Shown: positions 42,790 through 51,688 of the stretch, one piece after another
Layout: each line of letters opens with the position of its first letter
Numbering within the stretch: the first letter of the stretch is position 1
Assembly: GCF_018390635.1 (NCBI RefSeq)
Contig: NZ_JAHBGE010000011.1
Span: forward strand, 62,001-126,000
Direction: 5' to 3'
From: Ancylobacter lacus
GTDB taxonomy: Bacteria; Pseudomonadota; Alphaproteobacteria; Rhizobiales; Xanthobacteraceae
DNA length: 64,000 nt
Notes under the pieces: model-generated
Told to the model about the DNA's origin: nothing
Seen by the model: only the letters and a program-made list of their open reading frames with translations
The model's database searches: none
Program-made: the position numbers and the translations under genes

Positions 42790-42816
42790 CCCCGGCGCCG
42801 TCGCACGGCGCCGGGG
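42790..42816 (+). other. 12-bp perfect hairpin after the second PotD-like gene
   Basis: CCCCGGCGCCGT (42790-42801), loop CGC, ACGGCGCCGGGG (42805-42816), 13 bases after the binding-protein stop and before the regulator. No T-tract. It probably protects the upstream transcript from 3' exonucleases. Confidence 0.6.
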
Positions 42817-42843
42817 CTCGAACCCGCCGACAGGGACCCGTGA

Positions 42844-43458
42844 ATGAGCGACGCTGTGGATGTGACCGACAAGACCGGACGGGACGCCGACGAGGCCGAC
42901 ATCCGGGTGGGGCGGCGTGTGCGCGCGCTGCGCATCGCCCGCAATCTCTCGCTGGCCGACCTCGCGGCGAAGGCCGGCATCTCCATCGGCGCCCTCAGCC
43001 AGATCGAGCGGGGCATGACCTCGCTGCGGGTCCGGGTCATCTGGCCGCTGGCCGCCGCGCTCGACGTCGAGCCTTCCGCGCTGATCGTGGCGGACGAGGC
43101 GGAGGAGAACGACCTCTACTGCGTGCGCGCCGGCAAGCGCCGTCCGCTCCCGGTGCAGTCGGAAGGCATCGCCAAGGACCTGCTGTCACCACCCGGCGCG
43201 GTGCTGACCGGCATGCTGGTGACGGTGGAACCCGGCGGCGGCACCGAAGGCTACGCCCATTCCGGCCACGAATTCGGCCTCGTGACCGAAGGCGAGATCG
43301 AACTGACGGTCGATTCCACCCGCTACCTCCTGAAGACCGGCGACAGCTTCGCCTTCAAGAGCACGCTGCTCCACGCCTTCCGCAACACCCGGGCCGAGCG
43401 CTGCAGCATCGTGTGGGTGAACACCCAGAAGGTGAAGGAGAACCGCGATGGCGAATGA
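42844..43458 (+). CDS. XRE-cupin transcriptional regulator (PuuR-like)
   Basis: Regulator of 204 residues. Helix-turn-helix at about 20-75 (RVRALRIARNLSLADLAAKAGISIGALSQIERGM), cupin sensor domain at about 110-190 (GYAHSGHEFGLVTEGEIELTV, LKTGDSFAFKSTLLHAFRN). PuuR-type proteins repress amine-catabolic genes and respond to the amine. The gene lies inside the operon it probably controls, between binding-protein and ATPase genes, and overlaps the ATPase gene by 11 bp. Candidate operators lie at 39770-39798 and 39920-39956. Confidence 0.9.
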   Translation: MSDAVDVTDKTGRDADEADIRVGRRVRALRIARNLSLADLAAKAGISIGALSQIERGMTSLRVRVIWPLAAALDVEPSALIVADEAEENDLYCVRAGKRRPLPVQSEGIAKDLLSPPGAVLTGMLVTVEPGGGTEGYAHSGHEFGLVTEGEIELTVDSTRYLLKTGDSFAFKSTLLHAFRNTRAERCSIVWVNTQKVKENRDGE

Positions 43459-44539
43459 AGCCCTGCTGCGGCTCGACGGGGTGAGCAAGCGCTTTGCCGG
43501 CGGCGTGCTGGGGCTGGACGACATCAGCCTCGACATCGCCGAGGGCGAGTTCCTCAGCCTGCTCGGACCTTCCGGCTGCGGCAAGACCACGACGCTGCGG
43601 GTGATCGCCGGCTTCGAGGCGCCGACCGCCGGGCGCCTCCTCATCGACGGGCGCGACATCACCACCCTCGGGCCCGCCGCCCGCCCGGTGAATACGGTCT
43701 TCCAGGACTACGCCCTGTTCCCGCACATGAACGTCGCCGAGAATGTCGGCTTCGGCCTGTCGCTGCGCCCTCTGGACGCGGCCGAACGCCGGCGGCGGGT
43801 CGCCGACGCCCTCGCCCGGGTCGGGCTGGCGGAAAAGGCGGACCAGCGGGTGCAGGCGCTCTCGGGCGGGCAGAAGCAGCGCGTGGCGCTCGCCCGCGCC
43901 ATCGTCTGCCAGCCGCGCCTGCTGCTGCTGGACGAGCCGCTCTCCGCGCTCGACGCCAATCTGCGCGAGCAGATGCAGCTCGAGCTGAAGCGGCTGCAGC
44001 GCGATCTCGGCACCACCTTCGTCATGGTGACGCACGACCAGACCGAGGCCCTGTCCATCTCCGACCGGATCGTAGTGATGAATCGCGGCCGCATCGAGCA
44101 GGCCGCCTCGCCGGCCACGCTCTATGACCGCCCGGCCACCCGCTTCGTCGCGAGCTTCATCGGCGCCATGAACCTGCTGCCGGGACGGATGGGCCCGGGA
44201 GAGGCGGCGGGCGCGACCGTGGAGGCCGGCGGCATGAGCCTGCGCGTCCCGCTCCCGGCCGCCCCGCCGGTGCCGCCCGGCGACATCCTGGTCGGCATCC
44301 GGCCCGAGGACGTCCAGCTCGGCAGCGAGGCCGGCGCCGCCGGCGCCGTTCCCGGCATTGTCGAGGGCACCTCGTTCCACGGCCGCAGCCTCCGGGTGCA
44401 TCTGCGCCTCGCCGGCGGCGCCGACCTCATCGCCGACGTCTCGCGCAGCGCCCTTCCCTCCGCGGTCGTGCAGGGCGAACGTCTGTTCGTCTCGATTCGG
44501 GCCGGCGCCGCCTGCGCGCTGCTGCCCGCCGACCGCTGA
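43448..44539 (+). CDS. ABC importer ATPase, PotA type (second system)
   Basis: ATPase of 363 residues. Walker A GPSGCGKTT, Q-loop VFQDYALFPHM, signature LSGGQKQRVALARAI, Walker B LLLLDEPLSALD, then VTHDQTEAL. The C-terminal TOBE_2 domain (about 285-360) contains ILVGIRPEDVQLG. AAGGAGAA lies before the ATG inside the regulator's last codons. It completes a permease-permease-receptor-ATPase importer. Confidence 0.92.
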   Translation: MANEALLRLDGVSKRFAGGVLGLDDISLDIAEGEFLSLLGPSGCGKTTTLRVIAGFEAPTAGRLLIDGRDITTLGPAARPVNTVFQDYALFPHMNVAENVGFGLSLRPLDAAERRRRVADALARVGLAEKADQRVQALSGGQKQRVALARAIVCQPRLLLLDEPLSALDANLREQMQLELKRLQRDLGTTFVMVTHDQTEALSISDRIVVMNRGRIEQAASPATLYDRPATRFVASFIGAMNLLPGRMGPGEAAGATVEAGGMSLRVPLPAAPPVPPGDILVGIRPEDVQLGSEAGAAGAVPGIVEGTSFHGRSLRVHLRLAGGADLIADVSRSALPSAVVQGERLFVSIRAGAACALLPADR

Positions 44540-44574
44540 TTTCCGTCTTCACCGCCCCCACAGGACCTTGTGCC

Positions 44575-45999
44575 ATGAGCCATCACCTCCAGTTCTTCAT
44601 CGACGGCCAGTGGGTCGACCCGGTCGAGCCGCGCCGGCTCGCGGTGATCGATCCCTCCACCGAGGAGGCCTACACCGAGATCGCGATCGGCACGGCGGCG
44701 GATGTCGACCGGGCGGTCGCCGCGGCGAAGGCCGCCTTTCCCGCCTTCGCCGCGACCGGCAAGGCCGAGCGGCTGGCGCTGCTGAAGCGCATCCTCGAGG
44801 TCTATAACGAGCGCTTCGACGACATCGCCGACGCGGTGAGCCGCGAGATGGGCGCCCCGCTCTCCTTCGCGCTGGACAGCCAGGCCTGGGCCGGGCGCGC
44901 CCACATGGAATCGACCATCGCCGCCTTCGAGGCGTTCGAATTCGAGGAAAGCCGCGGCAGCACCCGCATCGTGCGCGAGCCGATCGGGGTGTGCGCCCTC
45001 ATCACCCCCTGGAACTGGCCGCTGAACCAGATCGTCTGCAAGGTCGCCCCCGCCATCGCGGCGGGCTGCACCGTGGTGCTGAAGCCCTCCGAGATCGCGC
45101 CCATCAGCGGCATCGTCTTCGCCGAGGTGATGGAGGCCGCCGGCGTGCCGGCCGGCGTGTTCAACATGGTCAACGGCACCGGCCCGGAAGTCGGCCAGGT
45201 AATGGCCGGCCACCCGGACGTCGACATGGTCTCCTTCACCGGCTCGACCCGCGCCGGCATCATCGTGGCGAAGACCGCCGCCGACACGGTCAAGCGCGTC
45301 GCCCAAGAACTCGGCGGCAAGTCCGCCAACATCATCCTGCCGGATGCCGATTTCGAGACCGCGGTCAGCAAGGGCGTCAGCGCCTGCTTCAGCAACACCG
45401 GGCAGTCCTGCGACGCGCCCACCCGCATGCTGGTGCCGGCGGACCGCCACGACGAGGCCCTCGCCATCGCCCGCGCCACCGCCGAGACCGTGAAGGTGGG
45501 CGACCCCCGCGCCGCCGACACCGATCTCGGCCCGGTGGTGAGCGAGCTGCAGTTCGGCAAGATCCAGCGCCTGATCGAGGCCGGCATCGCCGAGGGCGCG
45601 ACGCTCGTCACCGGCGGCCCCGGCCGGCCGGAGGGGCTGAACCGCGGCTATTACGTCCGCCCCACCGTGTTCGGCCATGTGACGCCGGACATGACGATCG
45701 CCCGCGAGGAGATCTTCGGCCCGGTGCTGTCGATCCTGTCCTATGCCGACGAGGACGACGCGGTCGCCATCGCCAACGACACCGTCTATGGCCTCGCCGC
45801 CTATGTCCAGTCGGCCGACCTCGACCACGCCCGCAAGGTCGCGCTGCGGCTGCGGGCCGGCTCGGTCTATCTGAACTACCCCGCCTGGGACACGATGGCG
45901 CCCTTCGGCGGCTACAAGCAGTCCGGCAATGGCCGTGAATACGCCGACTGGGCCATTCACGACTTCACCGAGATCAAGGGCGTGGTCGGCTGGGGCTGA
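44575..45999 (+). CDS. Aldehyde dehydrogenase (second amine cluster)
   Basis: NAD(P)+-dependent dehydrogenase of 474 residues. Nucleophile cysteine in NTGQSCDAPTRML, general base in QELGGKSAN, Rossmann ITPWNWPLNQIVCKVAPAIAAGCT, and the C-terminal FGGYKQSGNGREYADWAIHDFTEIKG. It lies 35 bp after the ATPase gene and ends the operon. With the flavin monooxygenase at 38440 it could complete oxidation of an imported amine to a carboxylate. Confidence 0.9.
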   Translation: MSHHLQFFIDGQWVDPVEPRRLAVIDPSTEEAYTEIAIGTAADVDRAVAAAKAAFPAFAATGKAERLALLKRILEVYNERFDDIADAVSREMGAPLSFALDSQAWAGRAHMESTIAAFEAFEFEESRGSTRIVREPIGVCALITPWNWPLNQIVCKVAPAIAAGCTVVLKPSEIAPISGIVFAEVMEAAGVPAGVFNMVNGTGPEVGQVMAGHPDVDMVSFTGSTRAGIIVAKTAADTVKRVAQELGGKSANIILPDADFETAVSKGVSACFSNTGQSCDAPTRMLVPADRHDEALAIARATAETVKVGDPRAADTDLGPVVSELQFGKIQRLIEAGIAEGATLVTGGPGRPEGLNRGYYVRPTVFGHVTPDMTIAREEIFGPVLSILSYADEDDAVAIANDTVYGLAAYVQSADLDHARKVALRLRAGSVYLNYPAWDTMAPFGGYKQSGNGREYADWAIHDFTEIKGVVGWG

Positions 46000-46048
46000 G
46001 CCGGCCGAGCCGGACGCCGGAGCCCGCGAGGGCTCCGGTGCGGCCGCC

Positions 46049-47194
46049 TTACGCGCTGGTGTCGACCGCCATCTGGATCGCGCGCAGCCGTGCCCATTCG
46101 CGGCTGAAGCGCTCCAGCACCGCGCTGCCGCGCTCTGCCGCGGCGGCCGACGCGGCGGCGTGCAGCGCCTCCGCCACCGGCACGCCGGGGAGGTTCGCGG
46201 CGCGTGACAGGCCCGCTGCCACCAGCCGGCTGCGCGTCTCGGGGGTGCGCACCGCTGCCAGCGCCCGGACCATTCCCGGCACATCGTCGGGATCGACGAT
46301 CCCGGTGGCACCGCCGGCAACCTCCACCGTCGCCCCGCCCTTCGAACACACCACCGGGCAGCCGGCGGACATCGCCTCCGCGACCGCTATGCCGAAGCCG
46401 TCGCCGCGCGAGGGGACCACCAGCGCCTCGGCGCCGCCATAGGCGCGGGCGAGTTCCTCGTCGGTCAGAAAGGCCTGCCGCACCTCGACGCCGGCCGGCA
46501 GCCCTTCCATGGCGGCGGCCGGAAGGCCCGGCTCGCCGCCGACCCACAGCACATCCGCCGAGGCATCCCGGCTCGCCCGCAGCGCCTCGAACACCAGGCC
46601 ATTGCCCGGCTGCGGCGCGCCGTCTCCCATCACCACGTAATAGGGCCTGGGCAGCCGATGGCGCCCGCGAAACGCCGCGATCTCCGCCGCCGGCCGCGGC
46701 CGGAACACGCCGGCATCGACGCCGGGATGGGCGATCGCCACCCGGTCCGCGGGAATCTCCGGATAGAACCGGCGCAGCTCCCCGGCGGTCGACCGGGAGA
46801 GGCAGAGGAACCGCCGGGCATGGGCGATCGCGATCGCCTTCTCCCGCCATTGCCGCGCGGAGAGGTCGAAGCCCAGCACCTCCGGGATCATGTCGGGAAC
46901 CAGCAGCACCGAAGGGAGCGTGACCGGGGTGGTGGTGGCGGTCGAGAGGAACACCTCGGCCCCGACCTCCTGGCCGATCCGGTCGATCAGGAAGGAATCC
47001 GCTGCCGTGCTCCGGGCGGCGTAGGAGGGGAAGGCCAGCCGCTCGACGCCGGGAATGTCCGGCAGGCCGCCACGGTCCAGCACCGCGATCTCCAGCCCGT
47101 CCCGCTGGGCAAGGCGCGGCAGCAGGCGCGCCCAGAGGCGGGTGATGCCATTCTGGCCCGCCTGGAACAGCATGCCGTCGACCAGCAGCTTCAT
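46049..47194 (-). CDS. Glycosyltransferase family 4 (GT-B)
   Basis: Retaining glycosyltransferase of 381 residues, probably for a surface polysaccharide. The start MKLLVDGMLFQAGQNGITRLWARLLP (ATG 47194, GGGAGG upstream) and the donor-site region YGGAEALVVPSRGDGFGIAVAEAMSAGCPVVCSKGG with the E(x7)E-type acidic pair are typical. The YYVVMGDGAPQPGNGLVFEALRA hinge follows the acceptor domain. It lies 37 bp downstream of a GT2-type glycosyltransferase on the same strand. No export or polymerase genes are adjacent, so the product is not defined. Confidence 0.85.
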   Translation of the reverse strand: MKLLVDGMLFQAGQNGITRLWARLLPRLAQRDGLEIAVLDRGGLPDIPGVERLAFPSYAARSTAADSFLIDRIGQEVGAEVFLSTATTTPVTLPSVLLVPDMIPEVLGFDLSARQWREKAIAIAHARRFLCLSRSTAGELRRFYPEIPADRVAIAHPGVDAGVFRPRPAAEIAAFRGRHRLPRPYYVVMGDGAPQPGNGLVFEALRASRDASADVLWVGGEPGLPAAAMEGLPAGVEVRQAFLTDEELARAYGGAEALVVPSRGDGFGIAVAEAMSAGCPVVCSKGGATVEVAGGATGIVDPDDVPGMVRALAAVRTPETRSRLVAAGLSRAANLPGVPVAEALHAAASAAAAERGSAVLERFSREWARLRAIQMAVDTSA

Positions 47195-47231
47195 CACATC
47201 CTCCCGCCGCGCCCCCGGCGCCCCTCCGGTG

Positions 47232-48680
47232 TCAGAACCGGTCCTTGATCGCCCGCAGCGCACCCTGCACCTGCGCGAACCGGCTCGCGTCGGAGGCGGG
47301 GTAGCGGCCGCCGATGGCCGCGGCAAAATCCTCGTCCGACATGGTCAGGAACGGCGAGATCAGCCGGCGGGCGTACTGCCGCCGCACCCGCCGCCACTCC
47401 TGCACCCCCCGCGTCTCCGGCGCGGTCGAGAGGCCTTCGGGGTTCTGGAAATAGACCACGTGAGCCTCGTTGATCTTGAAGAACGCCTTGCCCGCCGCGG
47501 CGCAGCGCAGCCAGAATTCGTAATCGCCGGCCGAACGGTAGGTGATGTCGAACAGGCCGAGCTCCGGGTGCAGCGCAGCCCGCCACATCGGCGCGTTGTG
47601 GGGGGCGTTGAAGTACAGCAGGTTGTTCGGTGTCACGATGGGCAGGTCGCTCCTGAAGCCGAAGGCGGCGACCGTGTCGAAGTCCAGTTCGCCGTCGAAG
47701 CTGTAATAGACGTCCTGATAGACGATGTCGGCGAAGCCGTGGGCGTCGAGCGCCGCCGCCTGCAGCTCGAACGAGTCGCGGCGGCGCAGGTCGTCGAGAT
47801 TGGTGTTCGTGAGATAGGCACCGCGGGCAAGGCGGACACCCTCGTTCCAGGCGTCGTAAATGCCGATCCGGTAGTTCATCCGCCGATAGACGATATTGGG
47901 ATAGACGGCCTGATAGCGGCGGATGAGCTCCTCCTCGCCCTCGGGCGAGTTGGCGTCGATGATGATCAGCTCCGCCTGGTCGAAGATCGTCTGCGAAACC
48001 ATGTTCTCGAGGAAGGTCTCGAGATAGCGGCGGCCCCGATAAAGGCTGGCGATGGCGGAGACCCGGTAGACGCCGGTATGGCGGAAGCGGCGTTCCTCCA
48101 GCGGCACCGGCGGCGTCTTCGGCGGCCGTGGCGGCAGCTCGGCGGCCCGCGCCTCCCAGACCGCGCGTGTCAGGATTCGCGAGGTGCCGGGCAGGCGCAC
48201 GAGATCGGGGTCGTGCGGGGTATCGTCGGGGGACCGCGCCCGGGTCACATAATCGATGACCAGCTGACGGATGAGCTGGTCACGGCGACCACGATCGCCC
48301 CTGAGACGACCGGCATAGGCTTCCAGCTCGGCCGGCTCGGTGGCGGCGTTCTGAAACAGCACCTCGGCGAGCAGGACCACGAACTCGCCATCGGGGAGCG
48401 CGTCGAGCACGTCACCCGAAACGTTGCGGGGCGGACGGGACGGGCCGGCGGAGACGCGTCGGGACGCCGCAGAAGCGGCTTTCGTTGCGCCGGGCGTCTC
48501 GGACGGGGACCAGAGAAGCTTTCGGCCCATGCGCGCGACGCGCTGGGGCGAAACCCGGCGGCGCAGCACAAGCAGGTAGAATAGTCTGCAGAGCAGCAGA
48601 AAGGCCTTGTACCGGGAGGGACGGCGCGCAGGAAGGGGCGGCAGACCTTCCGTCGCACCCCAGAACCCCTCCCCCTCCAT
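47232..48680 (-). CDS. Glycosyltransferase family 2 protein with N-terminal extension
   Basis: GT-A type glycosyltransferase of 482 residues. The catalytic domain begins near residue 195: YRVSAIASLYRGRRYLETFLENMVSQTIFDQAELIIIDANSPEG, then YDAWNEGVRLARGAYLTNTNLDDLRR (DxD-like NLDD) and RSAGDYEFWLRCAAAGKAFFKINE. The first 190 residues are basic and proline-rich with no family match I recognise. The ATG at 48680 is tentative. Transcribed ahead of the GT4 gene. Confidence 0.8.
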   Translation of the reverse strand: MEGEGFWGATEGLPPLPARRPSRYKAFLLLCRLFYLLVLRRRVSPQRVARMGRKLLWSPSETPGATKAASAASRRVSAGPSRPPRNVSGDVLDALPDGEFVVLLAEVLFQNAATEPAELEAYAGRLRGDRGRRDQLIRQLVIDYVTRARSPDDTPHDPDLVRLPGTSRILTRAVWEARAAELPPRPPKTPPVPLEERRFRHTGVYRVSAIASLYRGRRYLETFLENMVSQTIFDQAELIIIDANSPEGEEELIRRYQAVYPNIVYRRMNYRIGIYDAWNEGVRLARGAYLTNTNLDDLRRRDSFELQAAALDAHGFADIVYQDVYYSFDGELDFDTVAAFGFRSDLPIVTPNNLLYFNAPHNAPMWRAALHPELGLFDITYRSAGDYEFWLRCAAAGKAFFKINEAHVVYFQNPEGLSTAPETRGVQEWRRVRRQYARRLISPFLTMSDEDFAAAIGGRYPASDASRFAQVQGALRAIKDRF

Positions 48681-48888
48681 TATGCCTATCCCCGGATAGT
48701 CCAGCTTCCCCCGCTCTATCTTTTCACTCTGGACCTGTCGAGGCACCGGCCGCCTGTCGCATGGGTCTTTACCCGCTAATGCTTCGGACCGGCGAAAATT
48801 TGCAAGATAATACCTTCCCTTAGGGCGCGGCGCGGCGAGCCGAACGGCAGGCGCCGCGCCGGTCGGAAATCCGGCGGGCGGCACACCG
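48681..48888. other. Intergenic region upstream of the GT2 gene, 208 bp
   Basis: Holds an AT-rich patch near 48795-48820 in which the minus strand reads TTGCAA and CATTAG with 18 bases between, a weak promoter candidate for the glycosyltransferase pair. A 9-bp inverted repeat GGCGCGGCG/CGCCGCGCC (48824-48832, 48852-48860) lies downstream of the DoxX gene; it has no T-tract. Confidence 0.35.
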
Positions 48889-49398
48889 TCAGGGCGCGCT
48901 GCCCGGCACGGCGCGGCGAGGGGCGAGGCGCCACGCGAGAAGGTGATCCAGCGCGATACGGCCGGGGCCATAGGTGAGGATGGCCAGCGCCATCGCCGCC
49001 CAGGGCAGGTGAAAGTTCGCCCAGCCGTCGGGAAGGGTGAGCTGGATGACCGCCGTCATCACGAGAAGGCCAAGCGCGGCAAAACGTGTCGCCAGACCGA
49101 GGACCAGCAGGATCGGAAGAACGATCTCCCCGGAGCCGGACAGGAAGGCCATGAGGTGCGGCAGGGGATAGGCGATCTCATGCCCGAACAGATGCAGCCG
49201 GAATTCCTCCGTGAACAGATACACCGCGCTGTCGGAAAGCTGCAGCACGCCGTCCCATTTCGTCAGGCCCGAACTGAAGAATGGCACCGCCAGCGCGATG
49301 CGCAGGGCAAGCTGGGTGACGGACATCGGAAAGCGCGCGAGCACGCCCGCTGCCTCCGCCGCAGCGCCCGCCACGCGCAAAAGGGCTCCACCGCTCAT
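48889..49398 (-). CDS. DoxX-family membrane protein of the bufferin operon
   Basis: Membrane protein of 169 residues with four hydrophobic helices: QLALRIALAVPFFSSGLTKWDG, then LPHLMAFLSGSGEIVLPILLVLGLATRFAALGLLVMTAVIQL. DoxX proteins commonly end bufferin (DUF2282-DUF692-DUF2063) operons and are suspected to serve redox or thiol chemistry at the membrane. The start overlaps the DUF2063 stop (ATGA), confirming operon membership. Confidence 0.85.
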   Translation of the reverse strand: MSGGALLRVAGAAAEAAGVLARFPMSVTQLALRIALAVPFFSSGLTKWDGVLQLSDSAVYLFTEEFRLHLFGHEIAYPLPHLMAFLSGSGEIVLPILLVLGLATRFAALGLLVMTAVIQLTLPDGWANFHLPWAAMALAILTYGPGRIALDHLLAWRLAPRRAVPGSAP

Positions 49399-50207
49399 GA
49401 CACGCTCTCCCCGTCCGCCTCGTTCACAAGACCCGTCACCGCACCGAGCGTGAACAGACCCACCAGATGGCCGCCGGCATCGAAGCCGGCATCGGCGCCG
49501 AGAGCCGCCTCGGCCGCTTCGCCCAGCGTGCGCCGCCGCAGCAGCGCCTCGAGGAAGGCGACTCCCCCGGCCGACAGCCGGTGCATCAGCACATCCGCAT
49601 CCGGCCGGACGACAACGACGTTCTCGGCCCGCCATTCCACGCCTTCACCGGAGGGATCGTCGCCCTGATGCGCCAGCCAGATCGAGAGAACGGGATAGGG
49701 CGAGGCCACCAGCCGCAGCGAGGGGTGGAGCGCCAGCCGCACCTCCGCCACCGCCTCGGCCGGAACCGTGGCGAGGATGGTGCCGGAGGCGGCCACCGCC
49801 TCCGCGGCGTGGTAGGCCTCGCCCCAGGCCCATTCCAACCGGGCGACGTCGGCGAGGTACGGCACCTCCCCGGCCGGGCCGAACCCGGCGATGAAGTCCG
49901 GGAAACCGTCGCCATAGCGCATCAGCAGCGGCGAGCGGGGCTTGGTGGCGCCGACATAGACCCGCGCCATGGCCCGAAAGAACGCGTCGCCGACGAGGCG
50001 CCCACAGACCGGGAAGCGGGCCGCCAGCGCCTCCGTCAGCCCCACCATCACATTGTTGCGGTAGACCGCGAAACGCCGTGCATCGGCCCGGCCGGCGGAG
50101 CCATGGACGCCTTCAGGCACCGGCGCCTCGGGGTCGAGCAGCGCCGCGCCGAAGTCCCGCTGCCGGTCGGCAAGCAGGGGCGCTCCCTCAACCGGCGAGT
50201 TTAGCAT
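49395..50207 (-). CDS. bufC: BufC-type DUF2063 partner of the MNIO enzyme
   Basis: Product of 270 residues. The N-terminal DUF2063 domain reads [51 protein letters not shown], then [19 protein letters not shown]. In bufferin systems this protein delivers the precursor peptide to the DUF692 enzyme. It overlaps bufB by 20 bp and the DoxX gene by 4 bp. Its second half has lower similarity to anything I recognise. Confidence 0.85.
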   Translation of the reverse strand: MLNSPVEGAPLLADRQRDFGAALLDPEAPVPEGVHGSAGRADARRFAVYRNNVMVGLTEALAARFPVCGRLVGDAFFRAMARVYVGATKPRSPLLMRYGDGFPDFIAGFGPAGEVPYLADVARLEWAWGEAYHAAEAVAASGTILATVPAEAVAEVRLALHPSLRLVASPYPVLSIWLAHQGDDPSGEGVEWRAENVVVVRPDADVLMHRLSAGGVAFLEALLRRRTLGEAAEAALGADAGFDAGGHLVGLFTLGAVTGLVNEADGESVS

Positions 50208-51102
50208 GGCGCCCTCCGGCCCGGGCCATCGCCGCCGACAGCACGGCCTGCGCACGCTGCGCCTCGCCGAGCAGCACGGGCCACTCCGGGACGTCGTTGT
50301 CCCATTCGATCAAGGTCGGCACAGGGCCGAGCCGGTCCACGACATGGCCGTACAACGCCCACACCTGCGCCGCCACGGGCGAGTCGTGCGCGTCGATCAG
50401 CAGCGGCGCGCCGTTGTCGTCGAGGGTCTCCGCCGCACCGGCGAGATGAATCTCGCCGACATGGGCCAGCGGAAACGCGTCGAGATAGGCGAAGGGGTCA
50501 TAGCCGTGGTTGGTGGCGGAAACGGCGACATTGGCGACATCCAGCAGCAGGCCGCAGCCCGTGCGCGCGACCACCTCCGCGAGGAAATCGACCTCCGCGA
50601 TGGTGCTCTCCGCGAAGACCACATAGGTCGAGGGATTCTCCAGCAGCATGCGCCGGCCCAGCACGTCCTGAACCTCGTCGACATGGCGGCAGACCCGCGC
50701 CAGCGCGGCCTCGGTATAGGGCAGCGGCAGGAGATCGTTGAGGAAGCCGGTCTCGTGGGTCGACCAGGCCAGATGCTCGGAGAACAGGCCGGGCTCGAAA
50801 CGCGCGATCAGCCCTTTCAGCCGGGCGAGATGCTCGCGGTCGAGCGGCCGGTCCGCACCGATGGAAAGCCCGACGCCGTGGAGCGAAACCGGGTAACGCT
50901 CGCGGATCGCCGCGAGGTAGCGCAGCGGCGGTCCGCCATCGCCCATGTAGTTTTCGGCGTGAACCTCGAAGAAGCCGATCGGGGGCGCGCCGTCGAGGAT
51001 GGCGCGGTAATGCTGCGGCTTGAGGCCGACGCCCGCGCGCGGCGGGATCGCAGCCGCACCACCCGGTGAGGGTGAACGGTACGCGGTGGTCATCATGTCC
51101 AT
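50188..51102 (-). CDS. bufB: BufB-type MNIO enzyme (DUF692), RiPP-modifying iron oxygenase
   Basis: Multinuclear non-heme iron oxidative enzyme of 304 residues with a TIM-barrel fold. The hallmark start is [15 protein letters not shown]; metal-ligand segments are [47 protein letters not shown] and HVGEIHLAG. Such enzymes convert cysteines of a precursor into thiooxazoles or related groups. The DUF2282 gene upstream supplies the precursor and DUF2063 downstream is the partner. Start at 51102 (GAAGG upstream); in-frame ATGs at 51096 and 51093 are alternatives. Confidence 0.9.
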   Translation of the reverse strand: MDMMTTAYRSPSPGGAAAIPPRAGVGLKPQHYRAILDGAPPIGFFEVHAENYMGDGGPPLRYLAAIRERYPVSLHGVGLSIGADRPLDREHLARLKGLIARFEPGLFSEHLAWSTHETGFLNDLLPLPYTEAALARVCRHVDEVQDVLGRRMLLENPSTYVVFAESTIAEVDFLAEVVARTGCGLLLDVANVAVSATNHGYDPFAYLDAFPLAHVGEIHLAGAAETLDDNGAPLLIDAHDSPVAAQVWALYGHVVDRLGPVPTLIEWDNDVPEWPVLLGEAQRAQAVLSAAMARAGGRHAKLAG

Positions 51103-51145
51103 GTCCTTCGGTGCCGGGAGGCCGCGGGGCCGGGCGGGCAGAGCG

Positions 51146-51208
51146 CCCTGCCGCCGCGAGGAGGGCGGCAGGGCCAGGGCCGCAGGCGGCCGGTTCGGAC
51201 CGGCCGCC
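51146..51208 (-). other. Two perfect 10-bp hairpins between bufA and bufB
   Basis: GGCGGCCGGT-TCGG-ACCGGCCGCC at 51185-51208 and CCCTGCCGCC/GGCGGCAGGG at 51146-51155 and 51164-51173. Both lie between the precursor gene and the enzyme gene and lack T-tracts. They probably set a high precursor-to-enzyme mRNA ratio. Confidence 0.65.
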
Positions 51209-51232
51209 GGTACGTCATCGCCCGGAAAGCAC

Positions 51233-51264
51233 GTCAGCTCTTGGGGACGTCAGCTCTTGGGGAC
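51233..51264 (-). repeat. 16-bp tandem duplication spanning the bufA stop codon
   Basis: Two exact adjacent copies of a 16-bp unit (51233-51248 and 51249-51264; unit GTCAGCTCTTGGGGAC on the plus strand). The copy at 51249 contains the bufA stop at 51250 and its last codons (PKS); the other lies just beyond the stop. Confidence 0.9.
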
Positions 51265-51555
51265 GTCGCGCGTCAGCGCGGTGAGCGAGCCCGTCCGCTC
51301 GCCGGGCAGCTTCATCGTGGTGCAGGTGCCCTTCGGCACCAGCTTCCAGGAGTTGCCCTGGTAATCCACCCGGGACGTGCCGGCGCAGGTTGTGCCGGGA
51401 CCGGCGGCACAGTCATTGTGGCCCTTCATCGCGACGCCGAAGCACTTTTCCTTGGCGGCATCCTGAGCCGCCACCGGCTGGGCCAGAAGAAGTACAGCCG
51501 TGGCAAAGGCACCCGCCGCGCTCAGCGCGCCGGACTTGGTGAGCAGATCAGACAT
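51250..51555 (-). CDS. bufA: BufA-type bufferin precursor (DUF2282)
   Basis: Secreted RiPP precursor of 101 residues. The signal peptide is [21 protein letters not shown] with cleavage near PVAAQ. The mature part has four cysteines, C38, C49, C57 and C78, in [23 protein letters not shown] and LVPKGTC, the conserved bufferin arrangement. Family work shows such peptides are matured by the DUF692/DUF2063 pair and bind copper in the periplasm. The ATG at 51555 is chosen because GGAG lies eight bases away; a GTG two codons upstream is too close to it. First gene of the operon. Confidence 0.9.
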   Translation of the reverse strand: MSDLLTKSGALSAAGAFATAVLLLAQPVAAQDAAKEKCFGVAMKGHNDCAAGPGTTCAGTSRVDYQGNSWKLVPKGTCTTMKLPGERTGSLTALTRDVPKS

Positions 51556-51663
51556 AGTCACTCTCCTGCAGATGATGTTCGGGGAGATCTGAAGATATTC
51601 ACGGGGGATCGACTGGCCAGTTCGTCGGAAGGGATGGAGATCATGTGTGCTGCACGACCATTC

Positions 51664-51688
51664 TTCGTCGTCGGACGACCCGTGTTAC
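51664..51688 (-). promoter_or_regulatory. Candidate ECF-sigma promoter of the buf operon
   Basis: Minus-strand GTAACA (51683-51688), 15-base spacer, CGAA (51664-51667), about 110 bp before the bufA ATG. It resembles the GTAACC/CGAA promoters used by Caulobacter SigF, which controls bufferin genes there. No sigma or anti-sigma gene is in the window, so it would act in trans. Confidence 0.5.
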
